Source of the DNA: Camelimonas fluminis
Lineage (GTDB): Bacteria; Pseudomonadota; Alphaproteobacteria; Rhizobiales; Beijerinckiaceae
Assembly (NCBI RefSeq): GCF_014656355.1
Contig: NZ_BNCG01000001.1
Span: 62,001 to 126,000 of the forward strand
DNA: 64,000 nt
Direction of reading: 5' to 3'
Part shown: piece by piece, positions 54,376 through 62,249 of the stretch
How the letters are laid out: each line of letters opens with the position of its first letter
Numbering within the stretch: position 1 is the stretch's first letter
The notes under the pieces: model-generated
Told to the model about the DNA's origin: nothing
The model's input: only the letters and a program-made list of their open reading frames with translations
The model's database searches: none
Program-made: the position numbers and the translations under genes

Positions 54376-56585
54376 GGCGTGAGCGGCGCGAGAATCATGG
54401 TGCGGGGGCGGGGCGGGTGATTGCCCGGCGGCGCGGTGGTCGCGCCATTCTGCTGGCGGCTTCCGGACTGGCTCTGCTAACGGGTCTGGGTGGTCTGGCC
54501 GCCCAGGCGCAGCAACCTTCCCTTGAGCCGCTCGCCAGACCGTCTGGCCAGGGCGCCGGCCAGGGCGTGATCGACGCCGGCCAGGGCATGATCCAGCTCG
54601 ACGGGTCGCAGCCCGGCGGCCAGATCGCGCCTGCGCCAGCGGTGAACGGCGGGCGACCGCTCACGGAGAAAGCGGCGGACGGACGGCCCGTGGCGCGCCC
54701 TGGCGTGCAACCCGATCTTTCGGCCCTGCGGTATTACGTTCTCAGCCGCCAGAAAGAGCGGGCCGACGCCGAGCTGCGCCGCATCCAGCGGCTGTACCCC
54801 GGCTGGACCCCACCGCCAGAGGTCTATGACGCGGCGGAGAACACCTCCGGCGACGAGGAGCCTTTCTGGGCGTTGTTCGCGGCTGATCGCCTGGACGAGC
54901 TGAAGGCGGCGATTGAATCGCGCCGCAAAAGTGAGCCGGGCTGGCAGCCGTCGCGCGATCTGCGCAACAAGATCGCCCGCAAGATGCTTCGCATGGAGAT
55001 CGAGAAGGCGTCGCGCGAAGGACGTGAGAAGCTGGTGCTGGCGGCGCTGCGGGATTCCGGGCTTAACGAGCGTGACCTCGAACTGGATCTGCTGTGGCTG
55101 GTTGCGGCGGCGGAGGCGCGCTCCGGCCAGCCGGAGAAAGCTCTGGACGCCTACAAGCTGATCCTGTCGACGAACAACAATTCGCAGGAGCGAATCGCGA
55201 CGGTGCAGAAGGCGATGGCGGTTTTGCCCATGAACGACGTGGACCAGCTCGTCGCCATGGCGCGCCAGGTCAATGGCGCCAGCGAACTGGAGCCGATCGC
55301 CATCGACATCATCCGCGCGCGGATCAGCGCCTTCCTCAAGGAAGAACGGACGCAGCCGGTGGATCCGGCCGAATTGCGCCGTTTCGAGGAGTACGCCAAC
55401 AGCGTTGACGACGGGGCCCAGGCGGCGCTTGTCGCATGGTATTTCTATAACCAGAAGGACTACCGGCAGGCGTTCGACTGGTTCAAAACCAGCATCAGCA
55501 AGGGCGGTGACGCCATGGTCGCCCATGGTCTGGCGCTGACGCTGGTCAATCTGACCATGTACAGGGAGGCGGAGGAGGTCGCCTATGCCTGGCGCAATTC
55601 GCTGATCAACAACATGATCCTGTATGTCGACATTCTCGAGCGGGATCTGACCAAGACCATTCCGCCCTATATCGAGCCGGAGCGCCTGGCGCGCTATGGT
55701 CAGGTGGCGATGCAGATCACCTCCGGCGAGGCGGCTCAGGGGCTGGCCTGGTACGCCTACAACTCATGCCAGTATGACGTGGCGCTCCAGTGGTTTTCGC
55801 GGGCGATGGCCTGGTATCCCAAGGAGGCGACCGCTTACGGCTACGCCCTGGCGCTCGATCGCATGAAAGACCGGCAGACCCTGGCCGATGTCATCAACCG
55901 CTACGACGGGCTGTTCTACAAGGTGGTCGAGCTGGTGTTTCCCGATGGAACCATCAAGCCGCCGACGCCCTGTGACCTGCAGGAGCGGCAGCAGGCGGAG
56001 CAGCGACGCGGGAAGAACCGTCGCAAGGCCGCAGTGGAGGACGTCGCCGCCCCCCAGGCGCAGGACGGCGTGAACTACCTTGGCCAGAACTACCCCCAGC
56101 AGATCGCCCGGATGCAGGGTGGAGGCGCAGCGGAAAACCAGGGGCTCGCGGGTTCCGGTTTGCGCGGCTCCGTGCCGCGCGTTCCCGCGCCCGACTCGAC
56201 GCAGGGCGGCGTGGACCTGCGTGGTCAGCCATTGCAGGGCGCGCCGGCGCAGCCAAAACTGACGGCGAAGGAGTTCCCGATCAGCGTCAATCCGGCCAAT
56301 CCGTTGCGCTATGCCGGCGTGGGCGCCGGCGCTGTTGTCGGGGCGCCATATGCGCCTGTGACGACGGGCTATCTGGTGGAGCCGGTGAAGGGACCGTGGC
56401 CGCTCGTGGCCCGTCGGGTGCCTGGCGTCGGTCCGATGCCTTACGAGCGTTACGGATTTTCACTGCTGCCGGCGTGGAACGGGCTGACGACGGCAACCGA
56501 GCCAACCCACGCCACCCAGCCGGCGCCTGCAGGCACGTTGTGGGCCGAACAGCGGCACGCGGACCAGTACATCGGTGGCCGCTAG
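54372..56585 (+). CDS. TPR-repeat protein of the cellulose operon (BcsK-like, in place of BcsC)
   Basis: 737 residues. The signal/anchor segment is AILLAASGLALLTGLGGLAAQAQ. A Gly/Gln-rich region leads into helical TPR-like repeats over about residues 110-530 (PEKALDAYKLILSTN, AQAALVAWYFYNQKDYRQAFDWFK, YNSCQYDVALQWFSRAMAW). The last 200 residues are Pro/Gly/Gln-rich and end SLLPAWNGLTTATEP. No C-terminal outer-membrane beta-barrel as in BcsC is seen. This matches the bcsK position and architecture of type III bcs operons. ATG overlaps the bcsZ stop (ATGA). It may scaffold the secretion machinery in the periplasm. Confidence 0.85.
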   Translation: MRRERRENHGAGAGRVIARRRGGRAILLAASGLALLTGLGGLAAQAQQPSLEPLARPSGQGAGQGVIDAGQGMIQLDGSQPGGQIAPAPAVNGGRPLTEKAADGRPVARPGVQPDLSALRYYVLSRQKERADAELRRIQRLYPGWTPPPEVYDAAENTSGDEEPFWALFAADRLDELKAAIESRRKSEPGWQPSRDLRNKIARKMLRMEIEKASREGREKLVLAALRDSGLNERDLELDLLWLVAAAEARSGQPEKALDAYKLILSTNNNSQERIATVQKAMAVLPMNDVDQLVAMARQVNGASELEPIAIDIIRARISAFLKEERTQPVDPAELRRFEEYANSVDDGAQAALVAWYFYNQKDYRQAFDWFKTSISKGGDAMVAHGLALTLVNLTMYREAEEVAYAWRNSLINNMILYVDILERDLTKTIPPYIEPERLARYGQVAMQITSGEAAQGLAWYAYNSCQYDVALQWFSRAMAWYPKEATAYGYALALDRMKDRQTLADVINRYDGLFYKVVELVFPDGTIKPPTPCDLQERQQAEQRRGKNRRKAAVEDVAAPQAQDGVNYLGQNYPQQIARMQGGGAAENQGLAGSGLRGSVPRVPAPDSTQGGVDLRGQPLQGAPAQPKLTAKEFPISVNPANPLRYAGVGAGAVVGAPYAPVTTGYLVEPVKGPWPLVARRVPGVGPMPYERYGFSLLPAWNGLTTATEPTHATQPAPAGTLWAEQRHADQYIGGR

Positions 56586-56672
56586 AGCATGACCGGGAAG
56601 AGTGGGCCCCACTGGAACTGGTCACATCAAGCGACAGGCAAACTCTGTTTCGATCTGAGCAGATTTTGCTCC
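56584..56672. repeat. Dispersed double-palindrome repeat, eroded copy
   Basis: The order AGAGCATGACCGGGA, AGTGGGCCCCACT, CACATCAAGCGACAG and ATTTTGCTCC follows the full element at 36111. The two palindromes are degraded. It starts at the stop codon of the TPR gene. Confidence 0.6.
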
Positions 56673-57001
56673 AGATCGTAGCAAAGTAGATACCAGTTTG
56701 GGCTAGAGCGCTTTCCGACCAGACGGAATCGTCTGGTCGATCAGAATTCGCTCAAAACAAGGGAAACTGGAGCAATCCCCGATCCATGTAGATCGGGAAT
56801 TGCTCCAGGAAAGCGCATCAAACCCGGGAGACGGGGCGCAACGCCGCATCCGTATGAACGGAGCCTGCTCCAGTTTTTGTGGATGTGTCCAGGTTCCCTT
56901 TTGTGGTGAGATGGCGCCTTGCCCGTTGCTGTTCTGGACGGTCGTTGATGGAGTTGCTGGTGGATATGCCGTTCAGGGACCAGGCGTGGAACCGGGCGCG
57001 G
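56586..57001. other. Intergenic region holding two adjacent repeats
   Basis: 416 bp between the TPR gene and the secreted protein gene, filled mostly by the two palindromic elements (56584-56672 and 56704-56816). No terminator of the classical type was seen; the strong hairpins at 56716-56739 and 56767-56808 may act as transcript-end stabilisers. Confidence 0.6.
56704..56816. repeat. Dispersed double-palindrome repeat, well-conserved variant
   Basis: 113 bp. The first palindrome is perfect (CGACCAGACG, GAAT loop, CGTCTGGTCG at 56716-56739). The second (56767-56808) has 18-nt arms with 17 paired, starting CTGGAGCAAT. The element is framed by GCGCTTTCC and GGAAAGCGC, which also pair, so the whole can form a cruciform. 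Confidence 0.8.
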
Positions 57002-58378
57002 ATGAGCGTGACATCGACCCGCTTCCGGGCCGCTGCCGGCGCCGTCATGCTGGTTCTGGCCAACGCCAGCGCCTACGCCATGCCTGCCTCAGCAGCGCTT
57101 GCTTCATTGCCGCCTTCGGCCGGGCGCGTTATGGCGGTTGAGGAAAGTGACGCCGGGTCGGGGATGCGTCAGCGCATTGTCCTGTCGGGCGGGCATATGG
57201 GCGCCAATACGCTTGAGATCGTGCTCGGCCGGGACGCTGTTGCGCCATCCGCAACGCAACTCGAGGCCGAACTCGCCAGCCGCTTCCCCGGGGTCGCCAT
57301 GACGCCGCTGCCAGGGCGGATGCTGAAGAGCCGCTATGGGGCCATGCACGTCTCCATCGGCGCGCCTGCCGACGGCGGGCGCTGTCTTTTTGCCTGGCAG
57401 TCGATCCGCGATTTCCCGGGGGACGCCGGGACCCTGAAGGGCGTGACGCCGGCGGTGGTTCGCATCCGCCTGTGCAGCGCCAGGGCGACCTTGGACCAAC
57501 TGGCGGAGATGAGCGAGCAGCTGATGCTCACGGCGCCCGCAACTCCGGCGTTGGCCCGGGGGGTGGAAACGGCGGGACTGAAACTGTCGCCGATTGAACA
57601 GGCGCCGGCGGATGAAACGCCGCGCATACAGCTTGCCCAGGCGTCGGGGCGGCGGCAGTCCCGGGGCGGGGCCATTCTGGACCCGTCGCGCGGAAACCCT
57701 GGCGGGTTGATCGGCCTGCTGCGCGGCTACAGCCGCACGGATCCGATTGGCAGCACGCGGCGGTCCGGACGCGCCCGCTCCGCGCCAGCGCAGGAGACCC
57801 GTTTCGGGTACCGGCCACTGCTCGGCAATGATGATCTTCAGCCGCAATCCGGCTTGCTGGGGCGCTGGAATGGTCACAGCGAACCCCGCCGCGTCCAGTC
57901 GCCGCGTCCGCGTCGCTACGTAGAGCCGCCTGCGCCGCGCCAGGCCGCGCCGCGTCGCCCCGCCAGAACGATGTCGGCGCCGCCCCGGCGGAGGGCCGCG
58001 CCGGCGGCGCAACCGCAGCCAGAGACCGTCCGGCCGCAACGACGTCAGATTGAACAGCAGCCGTCGACGCCCAACGTTCCGGCCCCGCCGCAAGGCTACC
58101 AGACGCCGGGAGGCGCGCGTTATCTCGGGCCAGCTCCTGGCGCAGCGCCGGTCCAGACGACGCCATCAGTGGCGCCGCCGGCGGGTCAGGGCGGGGGAAC
58201 GCTGGTTCCGCAGGTCCCGCGTCCGGCCCAGGATGGCCCGGCGCCTGCTACCGCCGCGCCGCTGCCGCGTCCCGCGGCCAACCCTGGCTCCCAGCCTGGT
58301 CCAATGGGTGGGCAGCCGGTCGGGCGCGGGCTTGATCCATCGCTGCCCGGGCGCGCCTATCGCGGGCCTGGGGGCTGA
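57002..58378 (+). CDS. Secreted proline/arginine-rich protein at the end of the cellulose locus (possible BcsN)
   Basis: 458 residues from the chosen start. The signal peptide is AAAGAVMLVLANASAYA. A folded domain covers about residues 40-215: QRIVLSGGHMGANTLEIVLGRD, LEAELASRFPGVAM, GRCLFAWQSIRDFPGDAG, VVRIRLCSARATLDQLAEMSEQLML. The rest is a long disordered region rich in Pro, Arg, Ala and Gln. The N-terminal domain and position suggest BcsN, a cellulose-locus protein of alphaproteobacteria, but similarity was judged by eye only. It is separated from the operon by two repeats. Other starts at 56948 and 56966 are possible. Confidence 0.65.
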   Translation: MSVTSTRFRAAAGAVMLVLANASAYAMPASAALASLPPSAGRVMAVEESDAGSGMRQRIVLSGGHMGANTLEIVLGRDAVAPSATQLEAELASRFPGVAMTPLPGRMLKSRYGAMHVSIGAPADGGRCLFAWQSIRDFPGDAGTLKGVTPAVVRIRLCSARATLDQLAEMSEQLMLTAPATPALARGVETAGLKLSPIEQAPADETPRIQLAQASGRRQSRGGAILDPSRGNPGGLIGLLRGYSRTDPIGSTRRSGRARSAPAQETRFGYRPLLGNDDLQPQSGLLGRWNGHSEPRRVQSPRPRRYVEPPAPRQAAPRRPARTMSAPPRRRAAPAAQPQPETVRPQRRQIEQQPSTPNVPAPPQGYQTPGGARYLGPAPGAAPVQTTPSVAPPAGQGGGTLVPQVPRPAQDGPAPATAAPLPRPAANPGSQPGPMGGQPVGRGLDPSLPGRAYRGPGG

Positions 58379-58680
58379 CCCAGAACGCGAAGGGCATGGC
58401 CCTTTGCGTCCTGGTGGGGCTTGGGCGGCGCAACGCAGCCCCTGCACGGATTTGCCCACACTGATTTGCGTTTTGCCGTCGCGGCGGCGTCAGCAGCTTC
58501 GCGACCTGGCATGAGATTGCGCCCAATTGCTGAACGGGAGCGCATGGCGACGGGCCAGGCCAGGCCAAGCCAAGTAAAGCCAGGCCAAGCTATGGCGTCT
58601 GGCGACGGCGAAGCCCTGGCGGCCGCCCGGACGCGGCGGCGTCCGCATGTCTGAAACGTCCTGGCGTGTCCTGTGTCGCC
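58379..58680. other. Intergenic region between the secreted protein and gntR genes
   Basis: 302 bp, convergent. It holds a short imperfect tandem array of GGCCA/AGCCA words at 58549-58590 and no clear terminator. Confidence 0.4.
58549..58590. repeat. Short imperfect tandem repeat
   Basis: Five- to ten-base words (GGCCA, AAGCC, CCAGGCCAAG) repeat over about 40 bp in the convergent gap; probably a slippage product. Confidence 0.5.
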
Positions 58681-59370
58681 CTATCCCGCGTTGACCTTGT
58701 GCTCGTCCAGATAAGCGACGATCCGCTCGACGCTGGCGCGGATATCGAGGGTCAGCGCCTTGCGCGCGGCTTCCGGGTCGCGTTGGCGCAACGCCGCGAT
58801 GATCATCAGGTGGGCGTGGCGCTGTCGGGGCGCGCGGGGCGGATAATCGCGAAAGGCGTTCATCGTCGGCCCACTTTGCAGCCAGAGGTTCTCCACCATG
58901 TGGTGCAGCACCGGCATGGCTGCGATCGCGCAGAGCGCCTGATGGAAGCGCTCGTTCACCGCCATGAGCTCCTCCGCCTTGCCCTGCTCGTGGGCGACGC
59001 AAAGGGCTTCGTGGATGTCTTCCAGGGCGGTGATGTCCTCCGGGGTCGCCAGTTGCGCGGCGCGGGCGGCGGCCTCGCCTTCCAGCAGCACGCGCACGTC
59101 GCTGATATGGCGGTAGCGTTCCGCATCCATGATGGGCACGCGCACCGAACGGCGGTCGACCTGAAACAGGGCGTGCTCGGAGACCAGACGACCCAGCGCC
59201 TCGCGGATGGGCGTGGCGCTGATGCCCAGTTCCTCGCTGACCTCTTTCAGCTTGATTTTCTGGCCTGGCTTGTACCGCCCCGCCATCAGTTGCCTGCGAA
59301 AATGCCGGTAGGCCTGCAAGGCAAGACTTTCGGTGCGGACGCCTCCCTGGTGATTGGTTTCTGTTTCCAT
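58681..59370 (-). CDS. GntR family transcriptional regulator, FCD (FadR-type) domain
   Basis: 229 residues. The winged helix (about 15-80) reads LQAYRHFRRQLMAGRYKPGQKIKLKEVSEELGISATPIREALGRL, typical of GntR. The FCD ligand domain follows, with metal-ligand-like His in NERFHQALCAIA and RQRHAHLMIIAALRQRDPEAA. Such proteins sense carboxylic acids or their CoA esters. It is oriented leftward like the acyl-CoA dehydrogenase behind it but separated by a terminator. Its own target is not evident, though the dehydrogenase is the nearest candidate. The Met at 59370 starts the family-like part. Confidence 0.92.
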   Translation of the reverse strand: METETNHQGGVRTESLALQAYRHFRRQLMAGRYKPGQKIKLKEVSEELGISATPIREALGRLVSEHALFQVDRRSVRVPIMDAERYRHISDVRVLLEGEAAARAAQLATPEDITALEDIHEALCVAHEQGKAEELMAVNERFHQALCAIAAMPVLHHMVENLWLQSGPTMNAFRDYPPRAPRQRHAHLMIIAALRQRDPEAARKALTLDIRASVERIVAYLDEHKVNAG

Positions 59371-59716
59371 TCCCGCGCTTGTTCTTTGTTTTATGTATAT
59401 TTTATATGAGATGCAGATTTTGCGCCCGGGTTCAAGAGCGTTGGCGCGGTTTTCCGATTGATTGAACAGGAAGACAGGGTGTTCCGGCGGAGCCGCAGCG
59501 TTTTCCCGCTGCGTCTGATGACAAAACAAAACGCCCGGATGATGACATCCGGGCGTCTGGTAGCGAAAGTGGAGGCAGCGACAAGATTTTGTCGCCGCGC
59601 GGCCCAGAGTTTTCCCGCGGCGGGTTATTGGCCCGGCCGCGAACGTTGCTTCCGGACAAATGCCAAAGCGCTCGCCAATGTCAGACCCGCCCGTATTGAA
59701 CCGGGTCTGGCGGGGC
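59371..59716. other. Promoter region of gntR and downstream end of the dehydrogenase gene
   Basis: 346 bp. An AT-rich run at 59385-59412, with ATGTATATTTTATATG, lies directly upstream of gntR and could be its promoter or autoregulatory operator. The terminator at 59531-59556 is in the middle. Confidence 0.4.
59531..59556 (-). terminator. Rho-independent terminator of the acyl-CoA dehydrogenase gene
   Basis: A perfect 11-bp stem (ACGCCCGGATG with CATCCGGGCGT), 4-nt loop; on the minus strand followed by TTTGTTTTG. Confidence 0.85.
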
Positions 59717-60865
59717 TCAGAGCGAACGTGAGATGACCAGCTTCATGATCTCGTTGGTGCCGCCATAGATGCGCTGGATGCGCGCGTCGATATAGCGGCG
59801 GCTGATCTCGTATTCCTGCATATAACCATAACCGCCGTGCAGCTGCAGGCATTCGTCGGCCGTCTGGCTCTGCTTGTCGGTGATCCAGTACTTGGCCATG
59901 GAGGCGGTCACCGTGTCGAGGTCGCCGACGATCAGGCGCTCGATGCAGTGATCGATGAAGACGCGGGCGATGGTCGCCTCGGTCTTGCGCTCGGCCAGTT
60001 TGAAGGCGGTGTTCTGGAAGTCCAGCAACTGCTTGCCGAACGCCTTGCGTTCCTTGACATAGTCGACGGTGATGTCGACCGAGCGCTCGATGGCGGCGAC
60101 GGCCTGGATGGAGAGGCTGACGCGCTCCTGCGGCAGCTGCTGCATGAGCTGGACGAAACCTTCGCCCTCCTTGGGGCCGAGCAGGTTGGCGACGGGCACG
60201 CGCACGTCGTCGAAGAACAGCTCCGACGTGTCGGAAGCCTGCAGGCCGATCTTGTCGAGGTTGCGGCCGCGACGGAAACCGGGCAGATCCTCAGCCTCGA
60301 CGACGATCAGCGAGGTGCCCTTCGCGCCCTGGGTCGGATCGGTCTTGCAGACGCAGACGATGATGTCGGCGAGCTGACCGTTGGTGATGAAGGTCTTGGC
60401 GCCGTTGATGACATAGTGGTCGCCGTCGCGGCGGGCGGTGGTGCGCACGCCCTGGAGGTCGGAGCCGGCGCCCGGCTCGGTCATGGCGATGGCGGCGACC
60501 TTCTCACCGCGCGCCAGCGGCGGCAGCCACTTCTTCTTCTGCTCATGCGTGCCATACGCATTGATGTAGTGGGCGGAGATCACCGAATGCACGCTGACGC
60601 CGGTGGCCATTTCCGGCAGCCAGGTCTCCAGCTCCTGCATCACCGCCGCGTCCCAGGCGAAGGAAAGGCCGAGGCCGCCGTACTCTTCAGGAATCGAGCA
60701 GAGCAGGGCGCCCATCTCGCCAAGGCCGCGCCAGGCCGAGCGGTCGACCATCTTCTCTTCGCGCCAGCGCATCGCGTGCGGCGCAAGCTCGGTCTGCAGA
60801 TAACGGCGGAACTGCTCGCTGAAGCTGGCGATGTCGTCGGTCATCCAGCTGGAACGGTATGCCAT
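59717..60865 (-). CDS. Acyl-CoA dehydrogenase (paralog of the one at 31.2 kb)
   Basis: 382 residues, the same length as the 31.2-kb copy and sharing long blocks ([41 protein letters not shown]). [15 protein letters not shown] (125-139) is the FAD/substrate motif. [11 protein letters not shown] has Gly at the medium-chain base position, so Glu260 ([10 protein letters not shown]) is the likely base. ATG 60865 has GGAGAG; a TTG 12 nt upstream is disfavoured. A GST gene lies upstream on the same strand, 106 bp away. Confidence 0.94.
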   Translation of the reverse strand: MAYRSSWMTDDIASFSEQFRRYLQTELAPHAMRWREEKMVDRSAWRGLGEMGALLCSIPEEYGGLGLSFAWDAAVMQELETWLPEMATGVSVHSVISAHYINAYGTHEQKKKWLPPLARGEKVAAIAMTEPGAGSDLQGVRTTARRDGDHYVINGAKTFITNGQLADIIVCVCKTDPTQGAKGTSLIVVEAEDLPGFRRGRNLDKIGLQASDTSELFFDDVRVPVANLLGPKEGEGFVQLMQQLPQERVSLSIQAVAAIERSVDITVDYVKERKAFGKQLLDFQNTAFKLAERKTEATIARVFIDHCIERLIVGDLDTVTASMAKYWITDKQSQTADECLQLHGGYGYMQEYEISRRYIDARIQRIYGGTNEIMKLVISRSL

Positions 60866-60971
60866 GGGACTCTCCAATCAATGATTTGCGCCGTCAATGC
60901 TTGATCCTGGCCGGTATCGCAAGAGGCGGCGGAGACGCATCCGGCGCGGGAGGGTCCGATGCGGTGAAACC

Positions 60972-61592
60972 TCAGGTCAGCGGCGTCATGACCGCGGTGC
61001 GATAGGCTGGACGCGCGCGCAGCCGCGCATACCAGGCGGCCAGATGCGGCAGGTCCGGCCGGGCGATCGGCATCGAAAACCATGCGTAAGCGATGCAGCC
61101 GAGCGGAATGTCGCCAATGCCCAGGGCTTCGCCCGAGAGAAACGGCTTTTCCGCCAAGGCCGCGTCCGGGATGGCGAGGAGACGCGAGCAGGCGTCGAGG
61201 CCAGCCGCCAGCGCCGCCCCGTCGCGTTCTTCCGGCGTGCGGCGCACCATGTTCCAGAATACGTCGCGGAACGGTTCGGCGAGATTGGCGGTGGTCCAGT
61301 CCATCCATTTGTCGGCGCTGGCCCATGCGGCGAGATCCGTCGGGGCAAACGGTTCAGAGCCGTAACGCCGCGCCAGGTAGCGGACGATGACATTTGACTC
61401 CCACAGGGTCAGCGTCCCGTCCTGCAGGCAGGGGATGCGGCCGTTGGGATTGAGCGCCCGGTACTCCGGCGTGTCGACAACGCCAAAGGCGCCGCCGGCG
61501 TCCCGCCGTTCGAAGGTCAGGCCGAGTTCCCCGGCGCACCACAGGGTCTTGCGGACATTGGTCGAATTGGCTCGGCCCCAGATCACCATCAT
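60972..61592 (-). CDS. Glutathione S-transferase
   Basis: 206 residues. The thioredoxin-like domain starts MMVIWGRANSTNVRKTLWCAGELGL; Ser10 in the ANSTNVRK turn is the probable glutathione-activating residue. LNPNGRIPCLQDG has the cis-Pro and LWESNVIVRYLARRY the glutathione-binding ESN. The helical domain has the N-cap box GEALGIGDIPLG. A GGGAG site precedes the start. It follows the TetR gene (37-bp gap) on the same strand and may be part of the RND-TetR transcript, fitting a detoxification theme; this is inference. Confidence 0.92.
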   Translation of the reverse strand: MMVIWGRANSTNVRKTLWCAGELGLTFERRDAGGAFGVVDTPEYRALNPNGRIPCLQDGTLTLWESNVIVRYLARRYGSEPFAPTDLAAWASADKWMDWTTANLAEPFRDVFWNMVRRTPEERDGAALAAGLDACSRLLAIPDAALAEKPFLSGEALGIGDIPLGCIAYAWFSMPIARPDLPHLAAWYARLRARPAYRTAVMTPLT

Positions 61593-61628
61593 CGCGACGT
61601 CTCCCGGCGCAGCGCGCCAAACAACACA

Positions 61629-62249
61629 TCAGCGCGCGCGCAACGCGCCAATCAGAAAATCGGCCATTTGATCCAGCTCTGGTCCGTGCGCGAATGGCTC
61701 GTCGATCAGCAGGGGATGGCAGAAACGCAGCCAGCCGACCATGATGCAGGCGCTGGCCGTGGCCGGACTGTCGGTGAAGAAGGCGCCCTCGGCGACGCCG
61801 TCGCGGATGATCTGTTCAGTCATCAGCCGCACCCGCTCGACATGGTCGTCGATGGCCGCCCAACGTTCGTTGACGGCCACCGCCACCATGTCGCGGATGC
61901 GGGAATCACCAACGAAATAGCGCATGCTCAGCTGGTGGTTGGCTTCCAGCAGGGCGCGCAGGCGCTGCTCCGCGGTCCCGTCGACGCGGACCGCCGCCTC
62001 AAGGCCACGCTCCACCACGTCGAGCAGGTTGATGGCCACCGCCTCGAAGATGGCGCGCTTCGATTCGTAGAAGCGATAGACATTGGCCGGGCTCATGCCG
62101 AGGGCCCGGGCGATGTCCGCCACGGCGGTCTTCTGGTAGCCGTATTCGCGAAACAGCCGCTCGGCGGTTTCCAGCACGCGCAGCCGGGCGGCGGCGTGGC
62201 TGTCGGTCGCGGGCGCGACCGGGACGGGTTGGCGATCGTTCCGCATCAT
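61629..62249 (-). CDS. TetR family regulator coupled to an RND pump
   Basis: 206 residues. Helix-turn-helix: LETAERLFREYGYQKTAVADIARALGMSPANVYRFYESKRAIF. The C-terminal half is the helical ligand-binding domain with ASACIMVGWLRFCHPLLIDEP. Its ATG overlaps the TGA of the RND pump gene (ATGA), so regulator and pump are translated from the same message. It probably represses this operon, releasing on binding a pumped compound. Such downstream placement of a repressor is less common than divergence. Confidence 0.93.
   Translation of the reverse strand: MMRNDRQPVPVAPATDSHAAARLRVLETAERLFREYGYQKTAVADIARALGMSPANVYRFYESKRAIFEAVAINLLDVVERGLEAAVRVDGTAEQRLRALLEANHQLSMRYFVGDSRIRDMVAVAVNERWAAIDDHVERVRLMTEQIIRDGVAEGAFFTDSPATASACIMVGWLRFCHPLLIDEPFAHGPELDQMADFLIGALRAR

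Noticed and set aside
58549-58590. CRISPR-like or regulatory repeat array
   Set aside because: Units are 5-10 bp, imperfect and without spacers; it is a simple slippage repeat.
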